39,529 nucleotides of DNA. Origin: an uncultured Bacteroidota bacterium (lineage in GTDB: Bacteria; Bacteroidota; Bacteroidia; Chitinophagales; UBA8649). The DNA lies in NCBI GenBank assembly GCA_937139485.1, contig CAKZQD010000095.1, positions 1 through 39,529 on the forward strand, written 5' to 3'. Below are positions 9,027 to 17,964 of this stretch, piece after piece (the stretch's first letter is position 1; every line of letters starts with the position of its first letter). Made by a program: the position numbers and the translations under genes. Under the pieces are notes generated by a model. That model searched no databases and was not told where the DNA came from. It was given only the letters and a program-made list of their open reading frames with translations.

Positions 9027-9407
9027 ATGGGAAAAGTGAAGTTTACATGTGAATTTGTGGTGCGTTCGTCTCCTGGTATTTTATATAGTTTTTTAACCTC
9101 TTCGTCTAGTTTGGCGCAGTGGTTTTCAGATACTTGCGATATTAATGGTAAGATATATACTTTTGGCTGGGATGGTGCAGAAGAAGAAGCTGAACGCTTA
9201 GATTTTATTGAAGATCAATATGTTAAGTATAGATGGACTGATAGTGAAGAAGATGAATTTTTTGATTTTGAAATTTCAAAATCTGAAATCTCAAACGATA
9301 CAATTTTAACTATTAATGATTTTGCAGAAGAAGATGAAATTGAAGATCAAAGTTTACTTTGGGAAAGTCAAATAAAATCATTGTCGGCAGTTATTGGTGC
9401 AGGTTAA
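9027..9407 (+). CDS. START/SRPBCC-like domain protein
   Basis: 126 aa: MGKVKFTCEFVVRSSPGILYSFLTSSSSLAQWFSDTCDI…; polyketide-cyclase/START-like start with LAQWF. Confidence 0.8.
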   Translation: MGKVKFTCEFVVRSSPGILYSFLTSSSSLAQWFSDTCDINGKIYTFGWDGAEEEAERLDFIEDQYVKYRWTDSEEDEFFDFEISKSEISNDTILTINDFAEEDEIEDQSLLWESQIKSLSAVIGAG

Positions 9408-9543
9408 AAAAACTTAATTATTATTATTTTGAGTTATATACAGCAACTCTAGTTGAGTTTGCGGTATTGTTTTTTTACTTTTGCGTGCATAGTGTTTTAT
9501 TTTTTATTCTAAAATTTAATTTTACCAACACTATTTATTTATA

Positions 9544-11082
9544 ATGAAAAAACTAGATTTTCTTTTACTTAAAAGTTATATTGGTCCACTTTTACTGACG
9601 TTTTTCATTACACTTTTTGTTTTTGATATGCAGTTTTTATGGAAGTATATCGATGATCTTATTGGCAAAGGTTTAGATACGGTTGTACTTTTAGAATTAA
9701 TGTTTTATGCATCTGCTACCATGGTGCCAATGGCTTTGCCGCTTGCTGTATTGCTGGCTTCTATAATGACTTTTGGGTCTTTTGGCGAGCATTTTGAACT
9801 TACCGCTATTAAGTCTTCAGGAATTTCGCTATTCCGTTTTATGCGTCCACTTATTGTGTTTTCGCTTTGTTTAGCACTTGCTGCATTTTACTTTTCAAAT
9901 AATATATTGCCAGTTTCTAATTTAAAATTTAGAACACTTTTATATGACATAAGGCATCAAAAACCAGCACTTGATTTTAAACCTGGTTTTTTTAACGATG
10001 CCATAGATGGCTTTAGTATAAGAATAGAAGCTAAGAGCGAAGATGAAAAAACAATTTATGGCGTACTCATTTACGACCATAGTAAAGGTGCAGACAATAA
10101 GCATGTAATAATAGCAGATAGTGCCAAATTTTTAGATAAAAACCAAGGCAAAGAACTAGTTATAGTTTTGTACAATGGCTACGATTATAAAGAAGAAGCT
10201 GCACTAAATGCAAATGCTAATAATGATGATTCGCATTTTAAAACCAAGTTTCAGCAATGGGAAAAACACTTTGATTTATCTGAGTTTCAATTACAAAATA
10301 CCGATGATGATATGTTTAGTAAAATGCACGGAATGCTAAATATTAAACAGATATTCAACGAATTAGACACCGTAAAATTAAAAGAAGAAAAAGAAAGAAA
10401 GCTCTTAGCCAGAAATTTAGCAAACTACTTTATAAACGAAAAAGAAAAACGAGATACTTCAGATATGTTTGTAGTAGACTCATTAACAAACAACTTTATA
10501 GTAAAAACTGAGGAGAATTATAAATTTTTTATAAAAAGAAATTTAGCAGATACAAGTACAAAAGAAATTTATGATACTTTGTTAGTAAGAAATTTTAAAG
10601 AAGATTACCTACAAAAAAATACAGAAGAAAAGAAAGCAATATTGGCAAATGCCGCAAATGCAGCACGGAATATAAAAAATATATTAATGAGCAAAAAAGA
10701 AGTGCTCAAATCTAAAAAAAAGGACAAAGGAAAATATTGGATAGAAATTCATAGAAAATTTACACTTGCTGTGGCTTGTATTGTTTTGTTTTTTATAGGC
10801 GCGCCGCTTGGTTCTATAGTAAAAAAAGGTGGTTTGGGCTGGCCTATGGTTATGGCGGTTTTGTTTTTTGTATTATACCATTTGTTTACAATAGTAGGTG
10901 AAAAGTCTGCCGTAAAAGGCGTTATAGAAATTTGGCAAGGAATGTGGCTTTCTACCATGATATTGTTGCCAATAGGAGTGTTTTTAACCGTAAAAGCTAA
11001 GAATGATTCGAAGTTGTTTAATGGAGATAAAATAATCAATTTGATAAATGAAATTAAGAAAAAAAATAAAAATGAAAAGTAA
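9544..11082 (+). CDS. LptF/LptG (YjgP/YjgQ)-family permease
   Basis: 512 aa; N-terminal TM bundle with MVPMALPLAVLLASIMTFGSFGEHFELTAIKSSGIS; C-terminal TM bundle IGAPLGSIVKKGGLGWP. Confidence 0.9.
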   Translation: MKKLDFLLLKSYIGPLLLTFFITLFVFDMQFLWKYIDDLIGKGLDTVVLLELMFYASATMVPMALPLAVLLASIMTFGSFGEHFELTAIKSSGISLFRFMRPLIVFSLCLALAAFYFSNNILPVSNLKFRTLLYDIRHQKPALDFKPGFFNDAIDGFSIRIEAKSEDEKTIYGVLIYDHSKGADNKHVIIADSAKFLDKNQGKELVIVLYNGYDYKEEAALNANANNDDSHFKTKFQQWEKHFDLSEFQLQNTDDDMFSKMHGMLNIKQIFNELDTVKLKEEKERKLLARNLANYFINEKEKRDTSDMFVVDSLTNNFIVKTEENYKFFIKRNLADTSTKEIYDTLLVRNFKEDYLQKNTEEKKAILANAANAARNIKNILMSKKEVLKSKKKDKGKYWIEIHRKFTLAVACIVLFFIGAPLGSIVKKGGLGWPMVMAVLFFVLYHLFTIVGEKSAVKGVIEIWQGMWLSTMILLPIGVFLTVKAKNDSKLFNGDKIINLINEIKKKNKNEK

Positions 11083-11653
11083 ACTATCAATATGTATTAT
11101 TCTATTAATTTTTAATACAGCTTTACAGGCTCAAAAGTCGAACTTTGATATAATGGTAAAAAATAAAACAGTAGGCGAAGCAACTATTACAAAAAAAAAT
11201 ATTTCAGATACGGAGTATTCTATAAAGTATACTTTTGATGCGTCCATTACCATTTTATTTATTACAACTACTGTAGATATGGATATTTTAATGAGTTATA
11301 AAAATAATCAACTCGTAGAAGGAAATGTAAATTATTTATACAATAACAAAAGAACTATTACAAAATATAAATGGAATGGATCAAGTTATGACGTAGATCA
11401 AGATGGAAAAAAATCGAGATTGAACGAAAAAGTTTTATTTTCAACTATGAATTTATATGAAAAAGAACCATTAGGGGTAAAAAAAATATTTTTAGAAAAT
11501 CAAAATGAATTTACAGAAATTAAAAATTTAGGCAATAATACTTATTTTGCAAAAGTAGATGGCGATGATTGTACATATACTTACAAAAATGCTGAACTAC
11601 AAAAAATATTGATTGATGCATTTGTAAATATAACAATAATAAGAAAAAATTAA
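11072..11653 (+). CDS. Secreted/periplasmic DUF6134-like protein
   Basis: Signal peptide MKSKLSICIILLIFNTALQAQ; overlaps the upstream CDS by 11 nt. Start chosen at the internal Met of ORF 11048..11653. Confidence 0.65.
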   Translation: MKSKLSICIILLIFNTALQAQKSNFDIMVKNKTVGEATITKKNISDTEYSIKYTFDASITILFITTTVDMDILMSYKNNQLVEGNVNYLYNNKRTITKYKWNGSSYDVDQDGKKSRLNEKVLFSTMNLYEKEPLGVKKIFLENQNEFTEIKNLGNNTYFAKVDGDDCTYTYKNAELQKILIDAFVNITIIRKN

Positions 11654-11660
11654 AACGAGT

Positions 11661-12311
11661 TTGAAAAACGCATTAAAACATAATTTAGTATTTGTTTATT
11701 TATTTATAATTTGGACAATATTTGGCGCATTATTTCTTCTAGCAATAGAAAAAGGCGATTTGGTTTTATGGTTCAATGAACATAGGTATCCTTTATCTGA
11801 TTTTTATTTTATAGTAGCATCAAAACTTGCAGAGTATGGTTTTATTATTTTTTTCTTGCTTGTGCTTTTAAATATAAGTTTTGGAAAAGCCTTTATTGCA
11901 GCCATTACATGGTTGTTTACTGGCATAGCAGCGCAAAGCTTAAAAAGAGTATTTGATTTACCAAGACCAGCAGGTTTTTTCGATGAAAGCATATTAAATT
12001 TTATTGGAGAAACGAAACTGCATTATGCACATAGTTTTCCATCTGGGCATACTACTACTGCATTTGCTTTGTTTTTTTTATTTGCATTGTTTACTAAAAA
12101 TATAAAATGGCAATTTTTGTTCTTTTTTTTAGCGCTCTCTGTTGCATTTTCAAGAGTATATTTACTACAACATTTTTTTGTAGATGTATATTTTGGAAGC
12201 ATATTAGGAATTATTATTGCAGTATTAGTTTTTGTAAGTGTCAATAGTTCTAATATCTTTGGATTTCAAAAGTGGAAAAATAAAAACATTGGAAAAAAGA
12301 ACTTGTTTTAA
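11661..12311 (+). CDS. PAP2-family phosphatase, TTG start
   Basis: Motifs KRVFDLPRP, HSFPSGHTT, SRVYLLQHFFVDV; multiple TMs. Confidence 0.9.
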   Translation: MKNALKHNLVFVYLFIIWTIFGALFLLAIEKGDLVLWFNEHRYPLSDFYFIVASKLAEYGFIIFFLLVLLNISFGKAFIAAITWLFTGIAAQSLKRVFDLPRPAGFFDESILNFIGETKLHYAHSFPSGHTTTAFALFFLFALFTKNIKWQFLFFFLALSVAFSRVYLLQHFFVDVYFGSILGIIIAVLVFVSVNSSNIFGFQKWKNKNIGKKNLF

Positions 12312-13964
12312 TTGAAATTCTTTAATAACATACCAACCAGATTAATTATCCTATTATTAGGAGCTTTAATATTTATTCCATTCTTGGGAGAAGCACACTT
12401 GTTCGATTGGGATGAAATAAATTTTGCCGAAGCAGCAAGAGAAATGTTGCTTACTCAAAACTTTGAAGAAGTTCAAATTGGCTATGAAGTATTTACAGAA
12501 AAACCACCATTGTTTTTTTGGTTGCAAGCGGCTTCTATGCATGTTTTTGGGGTCAATGAATTTGCAGCAAGATTTCCAAATGCTATTATAGGTATTATTA
12601 CACTTTTAGTGTTGTTTCAAATTGGTAAACGTTTAAAAGATAGTGCTTTTGGTGTAATTTGGGTCTTGGTTTACATCAGTAGCTTTTTGCCGCATTTGTA
12701 TTTTAAATCTGGCTTAATAGATCCCACATTTAACCTTTTTATTTTTCTTGGAATTTATTTTGTAACACTTCTTACCGAAAACGAAGAGTTTTATTATATA
12801 AAAAATAGAAAACTACGCAGAATAAAGCTCTTAACTTTTTCAGCTTTTTTTGTTGGCTTGGCTGTACTAACCAAAGGGCCAGTTGGTTTATTGTTGCATA
12901 TACTTACATTTAGTTTGTATTTGGTAATGACAAAATTTAAAAAAAACCATTCGTTTACAGAATTACTATGGTTTTCATTTGTATTTATACTTACCGCATT
13001 TACATGGTATGGAATAGGCTTTTTAGAAAACGGGCCTAGTTTTTTAGCCGAATTTATAGAAAGAAATTTAGATCTTTTAAGAACACAAGATGCTGGGCAC
13101 GGCGGTCCATTTTATTATCATTTTGTAGTTTTACTATTGGGTTGTTTTCCTGCATCTATTTTAATGTTTGGTGGTATAAAAAAGCATAAGTTTTCTACAG
13201 ATTTGCTCCAAAATTTCCAACGATGGATGATTGCACTTTTAGTTGTAGTTCTTGTAGTTTTTTCTATTGTACAAACCAAAATTGTGCATTATTCTTCAAT
13301 GGCATATTTTCCAATTACTTTTTTTGCTGCGTACTATATTTATTACTATTTAAAAGGAAAAAAGAAATGGAAATGGTATCATAATACGCTATTGCTTTTT
13401 ATAGGAGTAATTTGGGGTGTTGCTATTACTATTGTTCCGTTGGTAGGTTTCAATCCGGAAATTATTATTGGTTTTATAAAAGACGATTTTGTAGTAGCAA
13501 ATCTTCAAGCAAAAGTATATTGGTCCAATTGGGAAGCTTTTTATGGTTTGGTTTTTATTTTTGCATTAGTAGTAAGTGCAAATTTGTTTTATGTAAAAAG
13601 AAAAAAGTTGGGTGTTGGTATTTTATTAATTTCTTGTGCTATTATTATGGAAGTTGTTTTAATCTTTTTTGTACCAAGAATAGAACAATATACACAAGCT
13701 GCTCCTATAGAATTTTATGAATCTAAACAAACAGAAGATTGTTACATTGGAATATTAAAATTTAAAAGCTACGCACATTTTTATTATAATAAAATGGAAT
13801 TGGAAGATTGTATTTATACCAATCAAGAGCTTTTAGAGAATACATTAACTAAACCTGCATATTTTGTAAGTAAAAATATTCACAAAGATGAGCTTTTGAA
13901 GAAGCATGTAAATCTAGAAGTGCTTTATGAAAAGAATGGATTTGTGTTTTATGAAAAGAAGTAA
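12312..13964 (+). CDS. ArnT/PMT-like (GT39/GT83-type) membrane glycosyltransferase, TTG start
   Basis: FDWDEINFAEAAREMLLTQNFEEVQIGYEVFTEKPPLFFWLQA loop motif; many TMs; start codon directly abuts the preceding stop. Confidence 0.85.
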   Translation: MKFFNNIPTRLIILLLGALIFIPFLGEAHLFDWDEINFAEAAREMLLTQNFEEVQIGYEVFTEKPPLFFWLQAASMHVFGVNEFAARFPNAIIGIITLLVLFQIGKRLKDSAFGVIWVLVYISSFLPHLYFKSGLIDPTFNLFIFLGIYFVTLLTENEEFYYIKNRKLRRIKLLTFSAFFVGLAVLTKGPVGLLLHILTFSLYLVMTKFKKNHSFTELLWFSFVFILTAFTWYGIGFLENGPSFLAEFIERNLDLLRTQDAGHGGPFYYHFVVLLLGCFPASILMFGGIKKHKFSTDLLQNFQRWMIALLVVVLVVFSIVQTKIVHYSSMAYFPITFFAAYYIYYYLKGKKKWKWYHNTLLLFIGVIWGVAITIVPLVGFNPEIIIGFIKDDFVVANLQAKVYWSNWEAFYGLVFIFALVVSANLFYVKRKKLGVGILLISCAIIMEVVLIFFVPRIEQYTQAAPIEFYESKQTEDCYIGILKFKSYAHFYYNKMELEDCIYTNQELLENTLTKPAYFVSKNIHKDELLKKHVNLEVLYEKNGFVFYEKK

Positions 13965-14000
13965 TTTTTGTCGCAGTTTTCGGTTTTCTCAGCTATTCGC

Positions 14001-14030
14001 CATTGCGATGAGGTACTAAGAAGCAATCTT
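14001..14030 (+). repeat. REP-like dispersed motif CATTGCGATGAGGTACTAAGAAGCAATCTT
   Basis: Close to the widespread intergenic CATTGCGAnGA…GAAGCAATCT repeat. A further repeat-like GGAATGACGG lies at 14150-14159. Confidence 0.55.
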
Positions 14031-14159
14031 TTAGTTAAATGTATTTATTTAAAATTTAAGAAGAAATTTTGTCAATCATATATTTCATTATTCTATAAAA
14101 AAAACTGTGAAAGATTCCAAATATATTTTTCTTAGGAAAAAAGAATTTTGGAATGACGG

Positions 14160-14208
14160 AACATTCAACATTCAACACCAAACATCTAACATCTAACATC
14201 AAACTTAC
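14160..14208 (+). repeat. Degenerate heptamer tandem repeat (AACATNN)~7
   Basis: aacattc-aacattc-aacacca-aacatct-aacatct-aacatca-aacttac in unbroken 7-nt phase. Confidence 0.8.
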
Positions 14209-14278
14209 AACAAGTTTCTCATTTTTTTTAACAATAATCTTGCCCTTTTAGAAAATTACTTTAAATTTACGTCCTAGA

Positions 14279-14836
14279 ATGAAGCCAAGAATAATTTTAG
14301 ATACTACACAGTTGAATTTAGTAATAAACAGGCTTTGTTATCAATTAATAGAAGATCAAAGAAATTTTTCAGAAACCGTTATTATTGGTGTTCAACCAAG
14401 AGGAATATTTTTAGCACAGCGAATTTTTAGACGTTTAAAAGAACTAGAAAATAAACAATGCGCACATTTTGGAAAATTAGACATTACTTTTCATAGAGAT
14501 GATTTTGGTTCAGATAAAATTTTAACACCAAACGAAACAGATTTAGATTTTTCTATAGAAAACAAACGTGTAGTTTTAATAGACGATGTTTTATATTCTG
14601 GAAGAACCATTAGAGCAGCACTAGATGCACTACTTTCATTCGGAAGACCAAAAGATGTAGAACTAATGGTTTTAATAGATAGGAAATTACATAGAGATTT
14701 ACCCATAAAAGCAAAATATGTAGGTAAAACTATAGATTCTATTGTAGATGAACGTGTAAAAGTAGAATGGGAATCTGAAGACGGAAAAGATCAGGTTTGG
14801 ATTTTACCTTTAAAAGCAGAAACAAAAAATAAATAA
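14279..14836 (+). CDS. pyrR: PyrR (bifunctional pyrimidine regulator / uracil phosphoribosyltransferase)
   Basis: PRPP loop RVVLIDDVLYSGRTIRAALDAL; IIGVQPRGIFLAQRI; linked to pyrB. Confidence 0.93.
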   Translation: MKPRIILDTTQLNLVINRLCYQLIEDQRNFSETVIIGVQPRGIFLAQRIFRRLKELENKQCAHFGKLDITFHRDDFGSDKILTPNETDLDFSIENKRVVLIDDVLYSGRTIRAALDALLSFGRPKDVELMVLIDRKLHRDLPIKAKYVGKTIDSIVDERVKVEWESEDGKDQVWILPLKAETKNK

Positions 14837-14839
14837 TTA

Positions 14840-15766
14840 ATGAGTTTATTAAGTCAGAAACATTTATTGGGAATAGAACATATCACAAAAGAAGATATTA
14901 AACTAATATTTGAAACGGCTACTGAGTTTAAAGAAGTTCTTCAAAGAAAAATTAAGAAAGTACCTTCATTAAGAGACATTACCATAGCCAATTTATTTTT
15001 TGAAAACTCTACACGTACAAGAATTTCTTTTGAACTAGCAGAAAAAAGACTATCTGCAGATGTGATAAATTTTTCGGCAGCATCTTCTTCAACCAAAAAA
15101 GGAGAAACACTTATAGATACAGTGAACAATATCTTAGCTATGAAAGTAGATATGATAGTAATGCGACACCCAAACCCTGGAGCGCACTTGCTACTTTCAA
15201 AACATATAGATGCACAAATTGTAAACGCAGGTGATGGTACACATGAACACCCAACACAGGCACTTTTAGACGCTTTTTCTATGCAGGAACAACTTGGCGA
15301 TTTAAAAGGAAAGAAAATTGCCATTTTTGGAGATATAAAACACTCTAGAGTAGCACTTTCAAATATTTATTGTTTGCAAAAATTGGGTGCAAAAGTAAAA
15401 GTTTGTGGTCCGCCTACGCTTATTCCAAAATATATAGAATCTCTTGGTGTAGAAGTTTCTTACAATGCACAAGAAACACTAGAATGGTGCGATGTTGCAA
15501 ATATTTTAAGAATACAATTAGAAAGACAAGATATAAAGTATATTCCAAGCCTTAGAGAATATAATATTGCATTTGGAATTACTAAAAAAATGCTAGATTC
15601 TTTAGATAAAAAAATTGTAGTAATGCACCCTGGCCCTATGAATAGAGGAGTAGAGATAGAATCTGATGTAGCAGATTCTGAACATTCTATAATTTTACAA
15701 CAAGTAGAAAATGGAGTTGCAATAAGAATGGCAGTTTTATATCTTTTAGCAGGAAAAGGTTCTTAA
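14840..15766 (+). CDS. pyrB: Aspartate carbamoyltransferase catalytic subunit
   Basis: FFENSTRTRISFELAEKRL, MRHPNPGA, GDGTHEHPTQALLDAFSM, HPGPMNRGVEI. Confidence 0.96.
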   Translation: MSLLSQKHLLGIEHITKEDIKLIFETATEFKEVLQRKIKKVPSLRDITIANLFFENSTRTRISFELAEKRLSADVINFSAASSSTKKGETLIDTVNNILAMKVDMIVMRHPNPGAHLLLSKHIDAQIVNAGDGTHEHPTQALLDAFSMQEQLGDLKGKKIAIFGDIKHSRVALSNIYCLQKLGAKVKVCGPPTLIPKYIESLGVEVSYNAQETLEWCDVANILRIQLERQDIKYIPSLREYNIAFGITKKMLDSLDKKIVVMHPGPMNRGVEIESDVADSEHSIILQQVENGVAIRMAVLYLLAGKGS

Positions 15767-15813
15767 TATACTCTTTTAATAAATTTTAAAGCACTTATGT
15801 TTTCCAAAAGCTT

Positions 15814-15821
15814 TAACTTTG
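15814..15821 (+). promoter_or_regulatory. -7 box TAACTTTG of the FKBP gene, within an inverted repeat
   Basis: Exact TAnnTTTG, 28 nt upstream of the ATG; flanked by TTTTAAAGCAC/GTGCTTTAAAA. Confidence 0.5.
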
Positions 15822-15849
15822 TGCTTTAAAAATTTTAAAAAATTCACGA

Positions 15850-16332
15850 ATGAATATTACAGAAAATGCGGTAGTGCAAATGCATTACAAATTAACAAAT
15901 AAAGAAGGAATGCTTTTGGACTCTTCTGAAGGAAGAGAACCACTAACATATATGCACGGAAAACAAATGCTTATTCCAGGTTTAGAAAATCAGTTAAATG
16001 GAAAAGAAGTTGGAAACAAATTTGTAGCAGAAGTACCAGCAGCAGAAGCTTACGGACAAAAAAGTGATGAAATGATTCATATAGTGCCAAAAGAAAACTT
16101 TAAGGGCGATGGAGAGTTAAAGCCAGGCTTACAAATTCAAATAGATACCAATCAAGGACAGCAAATGGCTATAATTACTAAAGTAGAAGGTAATGATGTA
16201 ACCATAGATATGAATCATCCATTGGCAGGAATGGATTTGAGCTTTGATGTAGAAATTGTAGATATAAGAGAGGCTACAAAAGAAGAAATAGAACATGGAC
16301 ATGTACACGGACCAGGTGGACACCAGCATTAG
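15850..16332 (+). CDS. FKBP-type (SlyD-like) peptidyl-prolyl isomerase
   Basis: MHYKLTNKEGMLLDSSEGREPLTYMHGKQMLIPGLENQLNGKEVG…DMNHPLAGMDLSFDVEI; His-rich C-terminus HGHVHGPGGHQH. Confidence 0.92.
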   Translation: MNITENAVVQMHYKLTNKEGMLLDSSEGREPLTYMHGKQMLIPGLENQLNGKEVGNKFVAEVPAAEAYGQKSDEMIHIVPKENFKGDGELKPGLQIQIDTNQGQQMAIITKVEGNDVTIDMNHPLAGMDLSFDVEIVDIREATKEEIEHGHVHGPGGHQH

Positions 16333-16348
16333 GAAATAAATAATTTTA

Positions 16349-16382
16349 AAAAAGGCTAAAATCATTGATTTTGGCCTTTTTT
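16349..16382 (+). terminator. Rho-independent terminator after the FKBP gene
   Basis: AAAAAGGCTAAAATCA ttga TTTTGGCCTTTTTT. Confidence 0.75.
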
Positions 16383-16412
16383 GTATTTTTGAATAAACTT
16401 GTACAAATAAGC

Positions 16413-16420
16413 TATATTTG
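16413..16420 (+). promoter_or_regulatory. -7 box TATATTTG of the ion channel gene
   Basis: Exact TAnnTTTG, 24 nt upstream of the TTG start. Confidence 0.5.
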
Positions 16421-16443
16421 TAGCATAAATAATAATTAGAAAA

Positions 16444-17265
16444 TTGACTAAAGAAAAAAGTAAATGGCGCACCAAACTTCATGATATAATATATGAAGCA
16501 GATACACCTGCGGGTAAATGGTTCGATATTTCTTTGCTTATTTTAATTTTAGTAAGTATTGTTTTGGTGATGGTAGAAAGTGTTGAAGAAATAAGACTTC
16601 AGCATCAAAATCTTATTGTAACACTAGAATGGGTAGTTACTATACTTTTTACTTTAGAATATTTTGCACGAATTATTACTATAAATAAACCAAAATCGTA
16701 CATTTTTAGTTTTTATGGAATTATAGATTTTTTATCGACCATTCCTATGTATTTATCTTTTTTCTTTGTTGGTGCAAATGCTTTTATAGCACTTAGAGGC
16801 TTACGTTTGTTACGTATTTTTAGAATTTTGAAATTGGCACAGTTTGTTGGTGAATCTGACAATTTAGTAAGAGCCATGAAAAACAGTAGAGCAAAAATTA
16901 TTGTTTTTTTAGTTGCGGTATTAAGTATGTCTATAATTTTAGGAACGCTTATGTATTTGGTAGAAGCAGGGCAAGACAGTGGCTTTGATAGTATACCAAG
17001 AAGTGTGTATTGGACCATAGTTACTTTAACTACAGTAGGCTATGGCGATATAGCACCAGCTTCTGCTATTGGGCAGTTTATAGCAGCTATTATTATGATT
17101 TTGGGATATGGAATCATTGCTGTGCCTACAGGTATAGTATCTGCAGAATACGTAAATAAGAAAAAAATACACGTAAACACTCAGAGTTGTATAAACTGTG
17201 GTAAAGAAGGACATAAAGACGAAGCCGATTTTTGTTATAATTGTGGAAATAAACTTCACGATTAG
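16444..17265 (+). CDS. Voltage-gated K+ channel-like protein with C-terminal zinc ribbon, TTG start
   Basis: Selectivity filter TLTTVGYGD; S4-like LRGLRLLRIFRILKL; C-terminal CINCGKEGHKDEADFCYNCGNKL. Confidence 0.9.
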   Translation: MTKEKSKWRTKLHDIIYEADTPAGKWFDISLLILILVSIVLVMVESVEEIRLQHQNLIVTLEWVVTILFTLEYFARIITINKPKSYIFSFYGIIDFLSTIPMYLSFFFVGANAFIALRGLRLLRIFRILKLAQFVGESDNLVRAMKNSRAKIIVFLVAVLSMSIILGTLMYLVEAGQDSGFDSIPRSVYWTIVTLTTVGYGDIAPASAIGQFIAAIIMILGYGIIAVPTGIVSAEYVNKKKIHVNTQSCINCGKEGHKDEADFCYNCGNKLHD

Positions 17266-17341
17266 CATTTTTTAATTTCAGTTTTCAACTTTTTTCTAGG
17301 ATAAGGTTTTTAACTCCTTTATATTTGTTATAACTCTAAAA

Positions 17342-17905
17342 ATGCAAAATTTAATTCTACATATAGAAGCTATTATTTTTTCTTCAGCAAGTGCTGTAAG
17401 TATCAAAGAACTAATGACAAGTTTTAAAAATTCTACCGAAGAAAATTTAGAACAATCTGAATTAGAAAATTGTATTTCTGAATTGATCAAAAAATATTCT
17501 GATGAAAAATACTCTTTTGAATTAAAAAAAGTTGGTGGCGGCTATCAGTTTTTAACCAAGCCAGTTTATCATGATTCTATTTCTTTATTTTTAAACCAAA
17601 AAGCAAAGCGAAAGCTATCTACTTCGGCACTAGAAACACTTTCTATAATAGCATATAAACAACCAGTTACAAAATCTGAAATAGAGCAAATAAGAGGTGT
17701 AAACTCAGATTATAGTGTACATAAATTATTAGAAAAAGAACTCATTAACATTGCTGGAAAAGCAGACAGACCCGGTAAGCCTATTTTATATGTTGTGAGT
17801 CAATACTTTTTAGATTATTTTGGAATAAATTCTATAGAAGAAATGCCTAAACTGAAAGAAATAATGCCTCAACAAGAAAATGAAATAGGAGTTTCAGAAG
17901 AATAA
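17342..17905 (+). CDS. scpB: Segregation and condensation protein B
   Basis: IEAIIFSSASAVSIKELM; LSTSALETLSIIAYKQPVTKSEIEQIRGVNSD; ADRPGKPILYVVSQYFLDYFGI. Confidence 0.92.
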   Translation: MQNLILHIEAIIFSSASAVSIKELMTSFKNSTEENLEQSELENCISELIKKYSDEKYSFELKKVGGGYQFLTKPVYHDSISLFLNQKAKRKLSTSALETLSIIAYKQPVTKSEIEQIRGVNSDYSVHKLLEKELINIAGKADRPGKPILYVVSQYFLDYFGINSIEEMPKLKEIMPQQENEIGVSEE

Positions 17906-17964
17906 TTTTTTTAAAAAAAGTTACAATAAAAATCAAGGAAAAAGCCTTGAGCAAAATATAAATT

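Noticed and set aside
9442-9460. Short inverted repeat CAACTctAGTTG as a terminator
   Set aside because: Only 5-bp arms with a 2-nt loop and no T-run; not a credible terminator.
9359-9544. 61-aa ORF between the START-like gene and the permease
   Set aside because: Overlaps the end of a real CDS in another frame and then crosses a promoter region containing TACTTTTG.
13412-13720. 102-aa Cys/Phe/Lys-rich ORF inside the glycosyltransferase
   Set aside because: Out-of-frame reading of a well-supported membrane protein gene.
14160-14208. Possible CRISPR array
   Set aside because: Repeat unit is only 7 nt with no spacers; a simple tandem repeat.
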